Shown piece by piece: positions 1 to 9,600 of a DNA stretch of 64,000 bases. The notes beneath the pieces are model-generated. The model worked only from the letters and a program-made list of their open reading frames with translations. It was not told the DNA's origin and ran no database searches. Source of the stretch: Rhodoblastus sp963804045 (GTDB lineage Bacteria; Pseudomonadota; Alphaproteobacteria; Rhizobiales; Beijerinckiaceae); contig CAWDOR010000038.1 of NCBI GenBank assembly GCA_963804045.1, forward strand, positions 61,862-125,861. The letters run 5' to 3'. How positions within the stretch are numbered: the stretch's first letter is position 1; every line of letters starts with the position of its first letter. Position numbers and translations under genes: made by a program.

Positions 1-915
1 GATGTGCTGGTGGTCAATGACGCCAAGGTGATTCCGGCGCAGCTTTTCGGCACGCGCCGCCGCGGCGAATTTGTCGCGCGGATCGAGGCGACGCTGCACA
101 AGAAGGTCGATGGCGCGCATTGGCGGGCTTTTGTGCGCCCGGCCAAGAAGCTGAAGGTTGGCGAAAAAATCGTTTTCTCCGGGGCCGGGGAGGGCGACGC
201 CTGCCAGTTGAACGCGCTCTGGGCCGAGGTGAAGGAAAAAAACCAGGGCGATCTGCTGCTCGGCTTCAATCTGTCGGGACCGGCGCTGGACGATGCGATC
301 ATGGCGACAGGCCATATGCCGCTGCCGCCCTATATCGCCGCGCGCCGCGCCGATGACGCCCGGGACGTCCAGGATTATCAGACGGTTTTCGCGGAAAAAC
401 CGGGCGCGGTGGCGGCCCCCACCGCCGGCCTGCATTTCACCCCCGAACTCCTCGCCGCCGCGCGAAAAGCCGGCGCGCGCGTGGAGAAGGTCACCCTGCT
501 GGTCGGCGCCGGCACTTTCCTGCCGGTGAAGGTCGAGGACACCGCCGACCATGCGATGCACGCCGAATGGGGCGAGATCGACGCGGCTTGCGCCCAGCGG
601 CTGAATGCGGCGCGGGCGGCGGGCGGGCGCATCTTCGCCGTGGGCACGACGGCGCTGCGCATTCTCGAAAGCGCCGCCGACGAGAGCGGCGTCAAAGCCT
701 TCGCCGGGGAGACCTCGATCTTCATCACCCCGGGCTATCGCTTCAAGGCGGTGGACGCGCTGATGACCAATTTCCACCTGCCGCGCTCGACGCTGTTCAT
801 GCTGGTCAGCGCCTTCGCCGGGCTGGAGACCACGCGGGCCGCCTACGCCCATGCGATCGCGTCAGGCTATCGTTTCTATTCCTATGGCGACGCCTGCCTG
901 TTGCTGCGCGATTAG
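1..915 (+). CDS. queA: S-adenosylmethionine:tRNA ribosyltransferase-isomerase QueA (5' truncated by window edge)
   Basis: QueA transfers and isomerises the ribosyl part of S-adenosylmethionine onto 7-aminomethyl-7-deazaguanine in tRNA, giving epoxyqueuosine in the wobble position. The frame is open from base 1 and begins inside the conserved N-terminal segment LVVNDAKVIPAQLFG, so roughly the first 50 codons lie outside the window. Family signatures are present: PTAGLHFTPELL in the middle and the C-terminal TNFHLPRSTLFMLVSAFAG. The C-terminus is complete. The stop overlaps the stop of the convergent alkB gene by a few bases, with no terminator hairpin between them. The usual partner tgt does not follow. 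Confidence 0.96.
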   Translation, partial: DVLVVNDAKVIPAQLFGTRRRGEFVARIEATLHKKVDGAHWRAFVRPAKKLKVGEKIVFSGAGEGDACQLNALWAEVKEKNQGDLLLGFNLSGPALDDAIMATGHMPLPPYIAARRADDARDVQDYQTVFAEKPGAVAAPTAGLHFTPELLAAARKAGARVEKVTLLVGAGTFLPVKVEDTADHAMHAEWGEIDAACAQRLNAARAAGGRIFAVGTTALRILESAADESGVKAFAGETSIFITPGYRFKAVDALMTNFHLPRSTLFMLVSAFAGLETTRAAYAHAIASGYRFYSYGDACLLLRD

Positions 916-2045
916 GCGGTTTTCTCGCCCCATTTCCGCAAAATCCTTTCCCGCGCGCCGGGATGGATGTTCAGCTTGCTCAGATCGCCATTCACATGGC
1001 GCACCAGGATCGGGTCCATGATCCGCGCCCACAGCGGGGGAAAAAGGGTCAGCGCGCTCATGCCGGCATAGCCGGTCGGCAATTGCGGCGCTTCCTCGAA
1101 ATGGCGCAGGGCCTGATAGCGGCGCATCGGATAGGCGTGGTGATCCGAATGGCGCGGCAGGTGGTAGAGCATGATATTGGTGGCGATATGGCTGGAGTTC
1201 CAGCTATGTTCGGGGCCGCAGGGCTGGTAGCGCCCATCCTCGCGCTTGTCGCGCAACAGGCCATAATGCTGGAGATAATTGACCATTTCCAGCATGGTCA
1301 GGCCTAAAAAGCCCTGAAGAATCAGCCAGGGGAGCACGCTCCAGCCCAGCCACAGGGTCAGCGCGCCAAACAGCAGCGGCGTGATCGCCCAGGCGCTCAG
1401 CACCTCGTTGCGCCAGTTCCAGGGCGACAGGTTCTTGCGCGCCAGGCGCTGGGATTCCAGCGTCCAGGCCTCGCGTATGCCGCCGATGAAGGTGCGGGGG
1501 AAATAGACGAAAAACGGCTCGCCCATGCGCGCCGAGGAAAAATCCTCCGGCGTCGCCGCCCAGACATGGTGGCCGCCATTATGCTCGGCGGTGAAATGGC
1601 CGAACATCGAGGGCGCCAGCACGAATTTCGCCAGCCAGCGCTCGAGCCGCTCGGATTTATGGCCGAGTTCATGGGCGTTGGTGATGCAAATGCCATTGGC
1701 TATGCCCAGCGTCATCGCCAGGCCCAGCGCGCCGAGCCAGTCGAGACCGCCATGGACCAGCATCCAGCTCGCCCAGATCAGGCTGGCGTATTGGATGGGC
1801 ATGACCAGATCGGCCACCCAGCGGTAATAGGGCTGGTTCTCGACCGCCTGCACCTCGGAGAGCGCATAGCTGGCCTTGTCCACGCCGACGATCAGGTCGA
1901 TCACCGCGACAATGGCGTAAACGAAAATCAGGCCGAAAAACCAGAAAAGGCCAAGGCCGGTGGTCTTGACCAGCAAGGCGGCGAACAGCGGCAGGGCCGG
2001 GGGGATGAACCCCATCAGCCAGAGCCAGCGTTTGGCGCCATACAT
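912..2045 (-). CDS. alkB: Alkane 1-monooxygenase, AlkB type membrane di-iron hydroxylase
   Basis: Predicted 377-residue integral membrane fatty-acid-desaturase-like hydroxylase that adds oxygen to the terminal carbon of alkanes, with electrons from rubredoxin. All histidine boxes are intact: HELGHK (about residues 125-130), EHNGGHH (154-160), the AlkB-typical NYLQHYG (256-262) and HSDHH (299-303). Several hydrophobic segments precede and separate them. An open frame continues 90 codons upstream, but that part runs into the neighbouring methyltransferase gene and has no family character, so the ATG at 2045 (MYGAKRW) is chosen; its ribosome binding site is weak. No rubredoxin, rubredoxin reductase or alcohol dehydrogenase gene is adjacent. 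The motif set separates AlkB from xylene monooxygenase and desaturases well; the chain length of the substrate cannot be read from the sequence. Confidence 0.9.
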   Translation of the reverse strand: MYGAKRWLWLMGFIPPALPLFAALLVKTTGLGLFWFFGLIFVYAIVAVIDLIVGVDKASYALSEVQAVENQPYYRWVADLVMPIQYASLIWASWMLVHGGLDWLGALGLAMTLGIANGICITNAHELGHKSERLERWLAKFVLAPSMFGHFTAEHNGGHHVWAATPEDFSSARMGEPFFVYFPRTFIGGIREAWTLESQRLARKNLSPWNWRNEVLSAWAITPLLFGALTLWLGWSVLPWLILQGFLGLTMLEMVNYLQHYGLLRDKREDGRYQPCGPEHSWNSSHIATNIMLYHLPRHSDHHAYPMRRYQALRHFEEAPQLPTGYAGMSALTLFPPLWARIMDPILVRHVNGDLSKLNIHPGARERILRKWGEKTA

Positions 2046-2220
2046 GGAGGCGTCGTCACCAGGGAAAAAATGATCGATGGCGGTCACGGGACTGAACTCG
2101 CGGTATGATAACCCAGCGTCAAGGTAATCCAGAGTCGCGCACGCAAATGTTGTATTTGAGCCAATTGCGCGCGATGCGATTTGTTCGCGCGCAAGCGGGC
2201 GGCCCCGCCGGCGCGCCGTC

Positions 2221-3093
2221 TCAGCCGGTCTGAAACCAGAAGGACCCGCCCCAGGATTGAATGCGTCCCTTGCGTTGCAGGTAATGCACGGGCAGCAGGA
2301 CTTTCGCCTTGTCATTGTAGAGGATGAAGCAGGCGACCATGTAATTCTCGGGGAAACTGACGTCGCCGACCTGGCCGTTGAACGAAGCCTCGAAGGGGAG
2401 GACGATGTCGTGGATATGCACGATCACCCCCGGTTTGAGACGGGGGATGATTTCGAGCACCAGGCGGGTGATGTCGGCCCCGTTGGACACGACATGCGAG
2501 CCGTCCCAGAACAGGAAATCGCCGGCTTGCAAACGATCGAAATAGGCGAGGTCGACGTCGAAAACCGATTTGATCAGGATCTCGTCGGCGATCGCGGTTA
2601 TGTCGGCGCGCGGCGCCGGATCAATGGCGACCAGCCGCGTGTCCAGGCCGTAATCCTCGATCGCGCGGCGGAAGAATTTGGTGGAATTGCCGGCGCCGAC
2701 TTCGAGGATCAGCTGCGGCTTGAGGGCCGCGACCATGGCGTAGCCGTGGCTGGCGTCGGCGCCGTTGAAAAAGCCGTTGTTCCAGTAGGGCGCGGTCTCG
2801 GAGGTCCGATCCGCGGAAATGCGATGGATCGCCGGTTCCGCCAGCACCTTGCCTATGTCGGCGAGCGTCCGGTCGATCGCCTCGGCGTCGCGCAGAATGC
2901 GCTTTTCCACCGCCTCGTAGCAGAAGCTGTGCGGCCGTTTGGAAATCTCGGCGGGATGGTTGAGCGGGAAGCATTGGTAGAGGACGCCGCCGTAACGAAT
3001 GAGCTTGTCGATGAATTTGCCGTCGTTTGGCGAGCCCATTGTGCTGGTCCAGGTTACGGTCAGCGGCGTGACCGGAAGCGGCTCGGTGCTCAT
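2221..3093 (-). CDS. Class I SAM-dependent methyltransferase-like protein
   Basis: A 290-residue protein with a Rossmann-type methyltransferase core in its centre: the glycine-rich loop LILEVGAGNSTKFF, then an acidic strand end (LVAIDPAP), and further on DFLFWDGSHVVSNGADI and HIHDIVLPFE, which resemble the Methyltransf_24/cephalosporin-hydroxylase-like group. The substrate is unknown. The ATG at 3093 has a GGAA element about 7 nt upstream. It lies between the divergent metG and the co-directional alkB, with about 175 bp to the alkB start, so co-transcription with alkB is possible but unproven. No signal peptide or membrane segment is evident. Confidence 0.6.
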   Translation of the reverse strand: MSTEPLPVTPLTVTWTSTMGSPNDGKFIDKLIRYGGVLYQCFPLNHPAEISKRPHSFCYEAVEKRILRDAEAIDRTLADIGKVLAEPAIHRISADRTSETAPYWNNGFFNGADASHGYAMVAALKPQLILEVGAGNSTKFFRRAIEDYGLDTRLVAIDPAPRADITAIADEILIKSVFDVDLAYFDRLQAGDFLFWDGSHVVSNGADITRLVLEIIPRLKPGVIVHIHDIVLPFEASFNGQVGDVSFPENYMVACFILYNDKAKVLLPVHYLQRKGRIQSWGGSFWFQTG

Positions 3094-3287
3094 GTGTGGT
3101 TCCGTGGGAAGGTCCGGAGAAATCGCAAAGGCGGCGCCGCGAGGACGCGCCGCGTCGGGCAGACTAGCCGTTGCCGGCGCCGTTATCCAGCGTCAAGCGC
3201 CGCAATCTCGCGGCGCGCCGACAAAGTTCAGAGTCCGCACTTGGCCTTTCGCCTTGCCTTCATTACCTTGCGCGCGAAGCGAAATGC

Positions 3288-4852
3288 ATGAGCGACAGGG
3301 ACATGGCCGAAAAACAGACTTTTTACATCACCACCGCCATTCCCTACGCCAATGGCGCGCCGCATATCGGCCATGCCTATGAGCGCATAGCCACCGACGC
3401 CTTCGCCCGCTTCCAGCGCCTCGACGGACGCGACGTGCTGTTCGTCACCGGCATGGACGAACATGGTCTCAAGATGCAGCAGACCGCCGCGCGCGAGGGC
3501 CTGTCGCCGCTTGAACTGGCCGACCGCACCGCCGCGCAATTCGAGGCCATGGGCGAAAAGCTCAACGCCCGCGCCGACGACATTGTGCGCACCACCCAAC
3601 AGCGCCACAAGGACTCGGTGCAGGAAATCTGGCGGCGCATGGCGGCCAAGGGCGACATCTACCTGTCGAAATATAGCGGCTGGTATTCGGTGCGCGACGA
3701 AGCCTATTACGACGAAGGCGAGCTGACGGAGAACGCCGAGGGCAGGAAATTCGCGCCGACGGGAACGCCGGTCGAATGGGTCGAGGAGGAGAGCTATTTT
3801 TTCAAGCTCTCGGCCTATGCCGACCGGCTGCTGGCCCATTACGAGGCGCAGCCCGATTTCATCACTCCGGAGAAATATCGCAATGAGATCGTCGCCTTCG
3901 TCAAGCGCGGGCTGAACGATCTGTCGATCAGCCGCACCACTTTCGACTGGGGCATCAAGGTTCCCGGCGACGACCGCCATGTCATGTATGTCTGGGTCGA
4001 TGCGCTCACCAACTATCTGACCGGAACCGGCTTTCCCGCGCACGGCCCGCGTGAGAAATTCTGGCCCTGCGACGCCCATGTGATCGGCAAGGACATTACC
4101 CGCTTTCACGCCATCTACTGGCCGGCTTTCCTCATGTCCGCCGATGTGGCTTTGCCCAGGCAGATCGTCGTCCACGGCTTTCTGTTCAATCGCGGCGAGA
4201 AAATGTCGAAATCGGTGGGCAATGTGATCGATCCCGCCACGCTCGCCGATCACTATGGCGTGGACGCTTTGCGCTATTTCTTCCTGCGCGAGGTGCCCTT
4301 CGGCCAGGACGGCAATTATTCGCATGAGGCCATCGTTCAGCGCATCAACGCCGATCTCGCCAATGATCTGGGCAATCTCGCCCAGCGCTCGCTGTCGATG
4401 ATCGCGAAGAATTGCGGCGGCAAGGTTCCGGCGCGGGGCCGGCGCTGGAGGCGGATACGGCGCTGCTGTCGCGCGCCTACGCCACGGTCGATCTGGCGCG
4501 GGCGGCGATGAAGGATTATCTGCCCCATGTGGCCTTGAGCGAAATCTGGGCCGTGGTGGGCGACGCCAACCGCTATTTCGCCGGGCAGGAACCGTGGAAA
4601 CTGAGCAAGAGCGATCCGGCGCGGCGCGACGCGGTGCTCTATGTCACCGCCGAGACTTTGCGCGTCGTGGCGCTGCTCTGCCAGCCCTTCATCCCCGAGG
4701 CCGCCGGCAAATTGCTCGATCTGCTCGGCGTCGCCGGGGACAAGCGGGTTCTGGCCTGCGCCACGTCGGAACATGCGCTCGCCGCTGGCGGCGATCTGCC
4801 GGCGCCGGCGCCGATTTTCCCGCGCTATGTCGAGCCCGAAGAGGCGAAATGA
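3288..4852 (+). CDS. metG: Methionyl-tRNA synthetase MetG (one apparent frameshift near 4435-4438)
   Basis: Class I aminoacyl-tRNA synthetase that charges tRNA-Met. The HIGH motif appears as APHIGHAYERIAT near the N-terminus and the KMSKS loop as GEKMSKSVGNVIDP near residue 305. The anticodon-binding domain follows, but in another reading frame: frame one ends in a nonsense tail at 4511, while the family-like sequence resumes as PALEADTALLSRAYATVDLA. Adding one G to the GGGG run at 4435-4438 joins both parts without a stop and gives about 521 residues, normal for alphaproteobacterial MetG without a C-terminal dimerisation domain. As the gene is essential, a sequencing error is likelier than a pseudogene. 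The ATG at 3288 is used; the ATG at 3303 is an alternative. The stop overlaps the tatD start as ATGA. Confidence 0.92.
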
Positions 4853-5637
4853 GACTTATCGACACCCATTGCCACCTCGATTTCGACGAACTGGCCCGCG
4901 ACCGATCTGGCGTGCTGGAGCGCGCGCAAAGCCAGGGCGTGGCGCGGATGATCACCATCTGCACCGAGATCGAGAAATTCCCCGGCGTGGCCGCGATCGC
5001 CGACAGCGCCGAAAACATCTTCTGCTCGGTGGGCACCCATCCCAATCACGCCCAGGACGAGCGCGAATTCTCGGCCCAGGAGATCGCCGCGCGCGCCCAG
5101 CATCCCAAATGCGTGGCGATTGGCGAGGCCGGGCTGGATTACCACTATAATCGCGCGCCAAAAGACCTGGCGCATCGGGTGTTGCGCGCCCATATCGAGG
5201 CGGCGCGGCTCTCCGGCCTGCCGCTGGTGATCCACAGCCGCGACAGCGACGCCGACATGGCCGCGATTCTCGAAGAGGAAATGGCGCGAGGCCAATTCAG
5301 CGCCTTGCTGCATTGCTTCACCTCCAGCCGCGAACTGGCGGAGCGGGCGCTGAAACTCGGCCTCTACATCTCCTTTTCCGGCGTGGTGACGTTCAAGAGC
5401 GCGCAGGAATTGCGGGACACGGCGGCGGTCATTCCGCTGGACCGGATCCTGATCGAGACCGACGCGCCCTTCCTCGCTCCGGTTCCGCATCGCGGCAAGA
5501 CCAATGAGCCGGCTTTCGTCGCCGACACTTTGCGCGCGCTGGCCGAGGTCAAGGGCGTCACGCCCGAGGCCTTGGGCGAGATCACCACGGCCAACGCCCT
5601 CAGGATTTTCGCCAAAATGCCCGCTCTGGCCGCATGA
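4849..5637 (+). CDS. tatD: TatD family metal-dependent deoxyribonuclease
   Basis: TatD-family hydrolase with a TIM-barrel fold, 262 residues, the usual length. Metal ligands are visible: DTHCHLDF at the start, the glutamate in GEAGLDYHYN, the histidines in VIHSRDSD and LLHCFTSS, and the C-terminal ETDAPFLAP. Family members are 3'-5' exonucleases or endonucleases on DNA, linked to oxidative damage repair. The ATG overlaps the metG stop (ATGA) and the gene overlaps the next one in the same way, so metG-tatD-MBL hydrolase is a translationally coupled operon, an order known in many bacteria. Only the exact in vivo substrate is open. Confidence 0.93.
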   Translation: MRLIDTHCHLDFDELARDRSGVLERAQSQGVARMITICTEIEKFPGVAAIADSAENIFCSVGTHPNHAQDEREFSAQEIAARAQHPKCVAIGEAGLDYHYNRAPKDLAHRVLRAHIEAARLSGLPLVIHSRDSDADMAAILEEEMARGQFSALLHCFTSSRELAERALKLGLYISFSGVVTFKSAQELRDTAAVIPLDRILIETDAPFLAPVPHRGKTNEPAFVADTLRALAEVKGVTPEALGEITTANALRIFAKMPALAA

Positions 5638-6428
5638 CGCTTGAATTGACCATATTGGGCTGCGGCTCATCGGCGGGCGTGCCCCGGGTCGCGCAGGGCT
5701 GGGGCGCCTGCGACCCCAATAATCCCAAAAACCGCCGGCGCCGCTGCTCGATCCTGGTGGAAAAGCCCGGCCGCGACGGGCCGACGCGGCTGCTGGTCGA
5801 CGCCGGGCCGGATTGCCGCGAGCAATTGATCGACGCCGGCGTCGAGCGGATCGACGCCCTGCTGCTCACCCACGCCCACGCCGATCATATTCACGGCCTC
5901 GACGATGTGCGGCCCTTGACCATGGCCATGCACAGGATGATCGATTGCTGGCTGGACGCGCCGACCTGGGCCTCCGTCGGGCTGCGCTTCGATTATCTGT
6001 TCCGCACGCCGCCGGGCAGCGGCTATCCGCCGCTGCTGATCCCGCATCGCATCGCCTATGGCGCGGCCTTCGCGCCGGAAGGGCCGGGGGGGCCGGTGGA
6101 AGTCCTGCCCTTCCGCCTCAACCATGGCGACATCGACGCTTTGGGCTTCCGTTTCGAAAACATCGCCTATACGCCCGACGTTAAATATATTCCCGACGAG
6201 AGTTTTGAGTTCCTGGAAAATCTCGATCTGTGGATCATCGACGCCTTGCGCTATCGCCAGCATCCCACCCATTTTTCCCTGGGCGACGCGCTGGCGCTGA
6301 TCGAGCGCCTGAAGCCGCGCCGCGCCGTGCTGACCAATCTCCACACCGACATGGATTACGCCACCCTGCGCGCAAATCTGCCAGACAATGTCGAGCCGGC
6401 CTATGACGGGATGAAGCTGGCGCTGTGA
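5634..6428 (+). CDS. MBL-fold metallo-hydrolase, PhnP-like
   Basis: A 264-residue metallo-beta-lactamase-fold protein. The metal-binding HxHxDH motif is LTHAHADHIHGLDD, and further histidines follow in the C-terminal half (for example TNLHTDMDY). The N-terminus LTILGCGSSAGVPRV and the cysteine-bearing segment WGACDPNNPKNRRRR are typical of the PhnP/YcbX-like group of phosphodiesterases found downstream of tatD in alphaproteobacteria. It is the third gene of the metG-tatD operon; its ATG overlaps the tatD stop. The substrate is probably a cyclic phosphate or phosphodiester by family, but this is inferred. The start and end are well defined. Confidence 0.85.
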   Translation: MTLELTILGCGSSAGVPRVAQGWGACDPNNPKNRRRRCSILVEKPGRDGPTRLLVDAGPDCREQLIDAGVERIDALLLTHAHADHIHGLDDVRPLTMAMHRMIDCWLDAPTWASVGLRFDYLFRTPPGSGYPPLLIPHRIAYGAAFAPEGPGGPVEVLPFRLNHGDIDALGFRFENIAYTPDVKYIPDESFEFLENLDLWIIDALRYRQHPTHFSLGDALALIERLKPRRAVLTNLHTDMDYATLRANLPDNVEPAYDGMKLAL

Positions 6429-6487
6429 GGCTCGCGTCCAACGGCTGGTCTCGCCAATAGCCGCCAAGAGCCGCCAGGAGTCATGGC

Positions 6488-6513
6488 GTCATTGCGAGCG
6501 GAGCGAAGCGACC
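6488..6513. repeat. Intergenic GCGAGCGGAGCGAAGCG-type repeat
   Basis: The stretch starting GTCATTGCGAGCGGAGCG is of the short dispersed intergenic type common in Rhizobiales genomes, in which GAGCGNAGCGAAGC units recur. Only one copy is seen in this window, so the assignment rests on memory of the type. It lies between the MBL hydrolase gene and the terminator of the convergent coiled-coil gene. Confidence 0.4.
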
Positions 6514-6560
6514 ACGGCGCAAAAATCCGAGAAAAATCGGTTTGTCTCGGTCCAGTCCGG

Positions 6561-6597
6561 GCAAAAACAAAACGCCCGGCTTTTCAGCCGGGCGTTT
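6561..6597 (-). terminator. Rho-independent terminator of the coiled-coil gene
   Basis: A perfect 12-bp stem (6570-6581 with 6586-6597, core ACGCCCGGCT/AGCCGGGCGT) with loop TTTC. On the minus strand it is followed by a T-rich tract (complement of 6561-6572), as expected for an intrinsic terminator of the minus-strand gene ending at 6621. It may also stop transcripts from the MBL gene on the plus strand, where the following T tract is weaker. Confidence 0.85.
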
Positions 6598-6620
6598 GCG
6601 TTTTCACGGGTCTGTCCGCC

Positions 6621-9600
6621 TCAGCCCAGCCGGCCCGCCGCATGGGCGAGCAGCGTATAGACCTTGCCGGTTTCCGAGGTCAGATAGGAGCGCGTCAGCA
6701 GGCCGTCGCGGTCCTCGCGGTCCACTTCGCTCAGCAGCCGCTCGAATTCCTGGACATAGCGGTCCACGGTCTGGCGGAACTCCGGCTCGGCGGCGTAGCG
6801 GCGGCGCACTTCCTCGAACGTCTGGGCGCCGGCGCCGGTGTAGAGCCGGCGGTCGAAGGCGGAGCGGTCGCCGCGCCGGTAGCGGTCCCAGGACTGCGCC
6901 AGCGCGCTTTCATCGACCATGCGGGCGATGTCGGCCGACAGCGCGTCAAGATCGCGGCCGGGCGCGGCGCGGCGCGCCGGGGCTTCGTCCTGCGAGGCGC
7001 GGGCGAGCAGATTGCTCATCCAGCCGCTGTCGCCGCCATTGGCCGGGGCCGCCGGACGCGGCGCGACGCTCGGGCGCACGTCGAAGCGCGGCGCGGGCGC
7101 CGGGGGCGTCGGCGCGATGCGGCTCGGGCGCGGCGCGGCTTCGATGCGGGCCGGGGCGGGGGCCTCGGCGATGTCGAAGGCGCGGCCCGAGCGGGCGACA
7201 ATGTCGGTCAGCTCGTTGAGCGCCTTGATCTGCTCGGCGACCACGCGGCGCATGGCCGCCGCCTGTTCGGCGGTGTCGCGGGGCAGTTCGATGGCGCCGC
7301 GGCGCAGCTCCTGGCGGGTGGCCTCCAGCTCGCGCTGGATCTCCACGCTCATGCCGCGCAGCTCCTGGGCCACCGCCTTGTAGCGCTCGGTCGCCTGGCC
7401 GAACAATTGGTTCAGCTCGCCCATATTGCGCTCATAGACGGCGGTGAGCGTCGCCGAGGCGTTTTCGCGCTCATGGGCGGCCTGGTCGCGCAGCGCGTCG
7501 AACTGGCTGGTGAGCACGCCGGCGGTCGCCGCCGAGGCCTCGGTGAGGAAGCCGCCGACTTCGCGGGCCTTGTCCTGGGCCTCGGCCAGGGTCTGGCCAA
7601 TCGCCGTGCCGAAGGTCGCGATCCAGGATTCGAAGGCGCTCTGGCGCTTCTCCGCCTCATTATAGAGGTTTTGCAAGGATTGCAGCCGCGCTTCGACCGA
7701 TTTGTCGATCTCGCTCTGGACCGCCTGCATATGGTCGAGACTGCCGGACAGATCGGAATTATGCGTGGCGATTTTCTGCGCGGTTTCCGCCAGTTCGGCG
7801 CTGCTGCGCCGGGTGGCGGCGTCGAGCCGGCCGATTTCGCGCTCCAGCCCGCCGACCACGCCGGTAAAGGCTTCGAAGCGCTCGCCGAGCGCCGAATCCT
7901 GCGCCCGGAGATTGCCCTCGGCGGTCTCCATCAGGCCGAGCAGGGCGCGATGGGTCTGCGACATGCCGTCGATCAAGCCGCCGACATCCTGCTTGATCTT
8001 GCTGTTGATCTCGCCGACCACGGCGGCCATTTCGGCCTGGCGGGCGTCGAGATGGGCGACCAGATCGCCGGAGCGCTCATGCAGCACGCCCACCGCAGTC
8101 TCGCTGAAGGCCAGGATATGCTTGGCGACCTGATCGCCGCGCTCGCCGAGCTGTTCGATCAGCTTCAACCCGCGCGAATCGTACCAGTCGTGCAAGGCCT
8201 CGGTGCGGGCGCGCAGATCCTCGGCCAGCGTGCGGCCGGGGCCGTCGAGCGTGGCTTCCAGCGCCGCGACATGGCGGTCGATTTCCCCGCCCGCGGCGCC
8301 GAGGCGGTTGATGACCTTGTCCTCGAATTCGCCGACCAGACCGTCGAACTGTTCGGCGATCTGGGTGGAGCGCATGGCGAGCGCCTCGTCGGCGGCCTTG
8401 GCGTGGGTGTCGATGGCTTCGCCGACCTCGGCGAGGCGGTTGACCACCTTGTCCTCGAAATAGCCGACATGGGCGCCGAAATGTTCGGCGATCTGGGCGG
8501 AGCGGGCCGAGAGCGCCTCGTCCACGGCCTTGGCCTGGCCGTCGAGCGTCGCGCCGACCTCGGCGATGCGGCCGGCCACCTTGTCGTCGAACAGGCCGAC
8601 ATGGACGTCGAACTGTTCGGCCAGATGGGCGGCGCGGGCGGCGAGCAATTCGTCCGCGCCGCTGGCGTGGCCGTCGATGGTCTCGCCAACCTCGGCGAGA
8701 CGGTTGATGACCTTGTCCTCCAGCTCCGCGACATGGAAGCCGAGCTGGCCGACGATCTGTTCGCCGCGCGCGGCGAGCCGCGCGTCGATCTCGTCGGCGC
8801 TGGTCCAGACCTTCTTGCCGACCTCGCCGAGCCGGGCGACCACCTTGTCCTCGAAGCGGTCGATATGCCCGCCCAGATGCGCGGCGATCTGTTCGGCGCG
8901 GGCGCCGAGCACTTCGTCGATCTCGCCGGATTTGGCGGCGAGGTCCTCGGTGAGCGCGGTGGAGCGGCGCAGAATGATCTCGTCGAGTTCGCGCGCCTTG
9001 GCGTCGAGCGCCTTGGAGACTTCGCGGCCGCCCTCGCCCAGCACCTTGGCGATGTCGATGGCGCGGCCGGCCAGGGCGTCGTTGAGCTGGCGGGAGCGGG
9101 CGCCCAGGCCCGATTCGGCCTTTTCGATCAGCGCGTCCATGCCCTGGACGATTTCCTCGGTCTTGTCCCAGGCCTGGCTCTCGAACCGTTCGAGCTGACG
9201 GGCGAGCAGATCGGCGGTCGCCTGGACGCGTTCGCCGAGATGCGCGTCGAGCGCCTCGCCATGGGTGGCGAAGGACGTGTCGATCAGCGCCAGGCGGTCG
9301 CCGATGGCGGCGTTGAACTGCTGCGCATGGGCGCCGACGCGATCGACCACGCCGCCGCCCTGTTCGACCACAATGGCCTCGAAGGCGCGCAGGTTCTCGG
9401 TCAGCGCCTCGCGCAGCGCCTCGGTGCGCAGGCGAATGTGTTCGGCGGAGCTTTCGCCGCCGTTGCGCAACAGGTTTTCCAGCGCCGAGAGCTGGGCGAC
9501 GAAATCGGCGTTGAGCCGCTCGGCATGGCGGCTGAGCCGGTCATGGGCGTCGCTGACGCCAGATTCGACCTTGGTCTCGAAGGCCTGGAGATTGGCGCCG

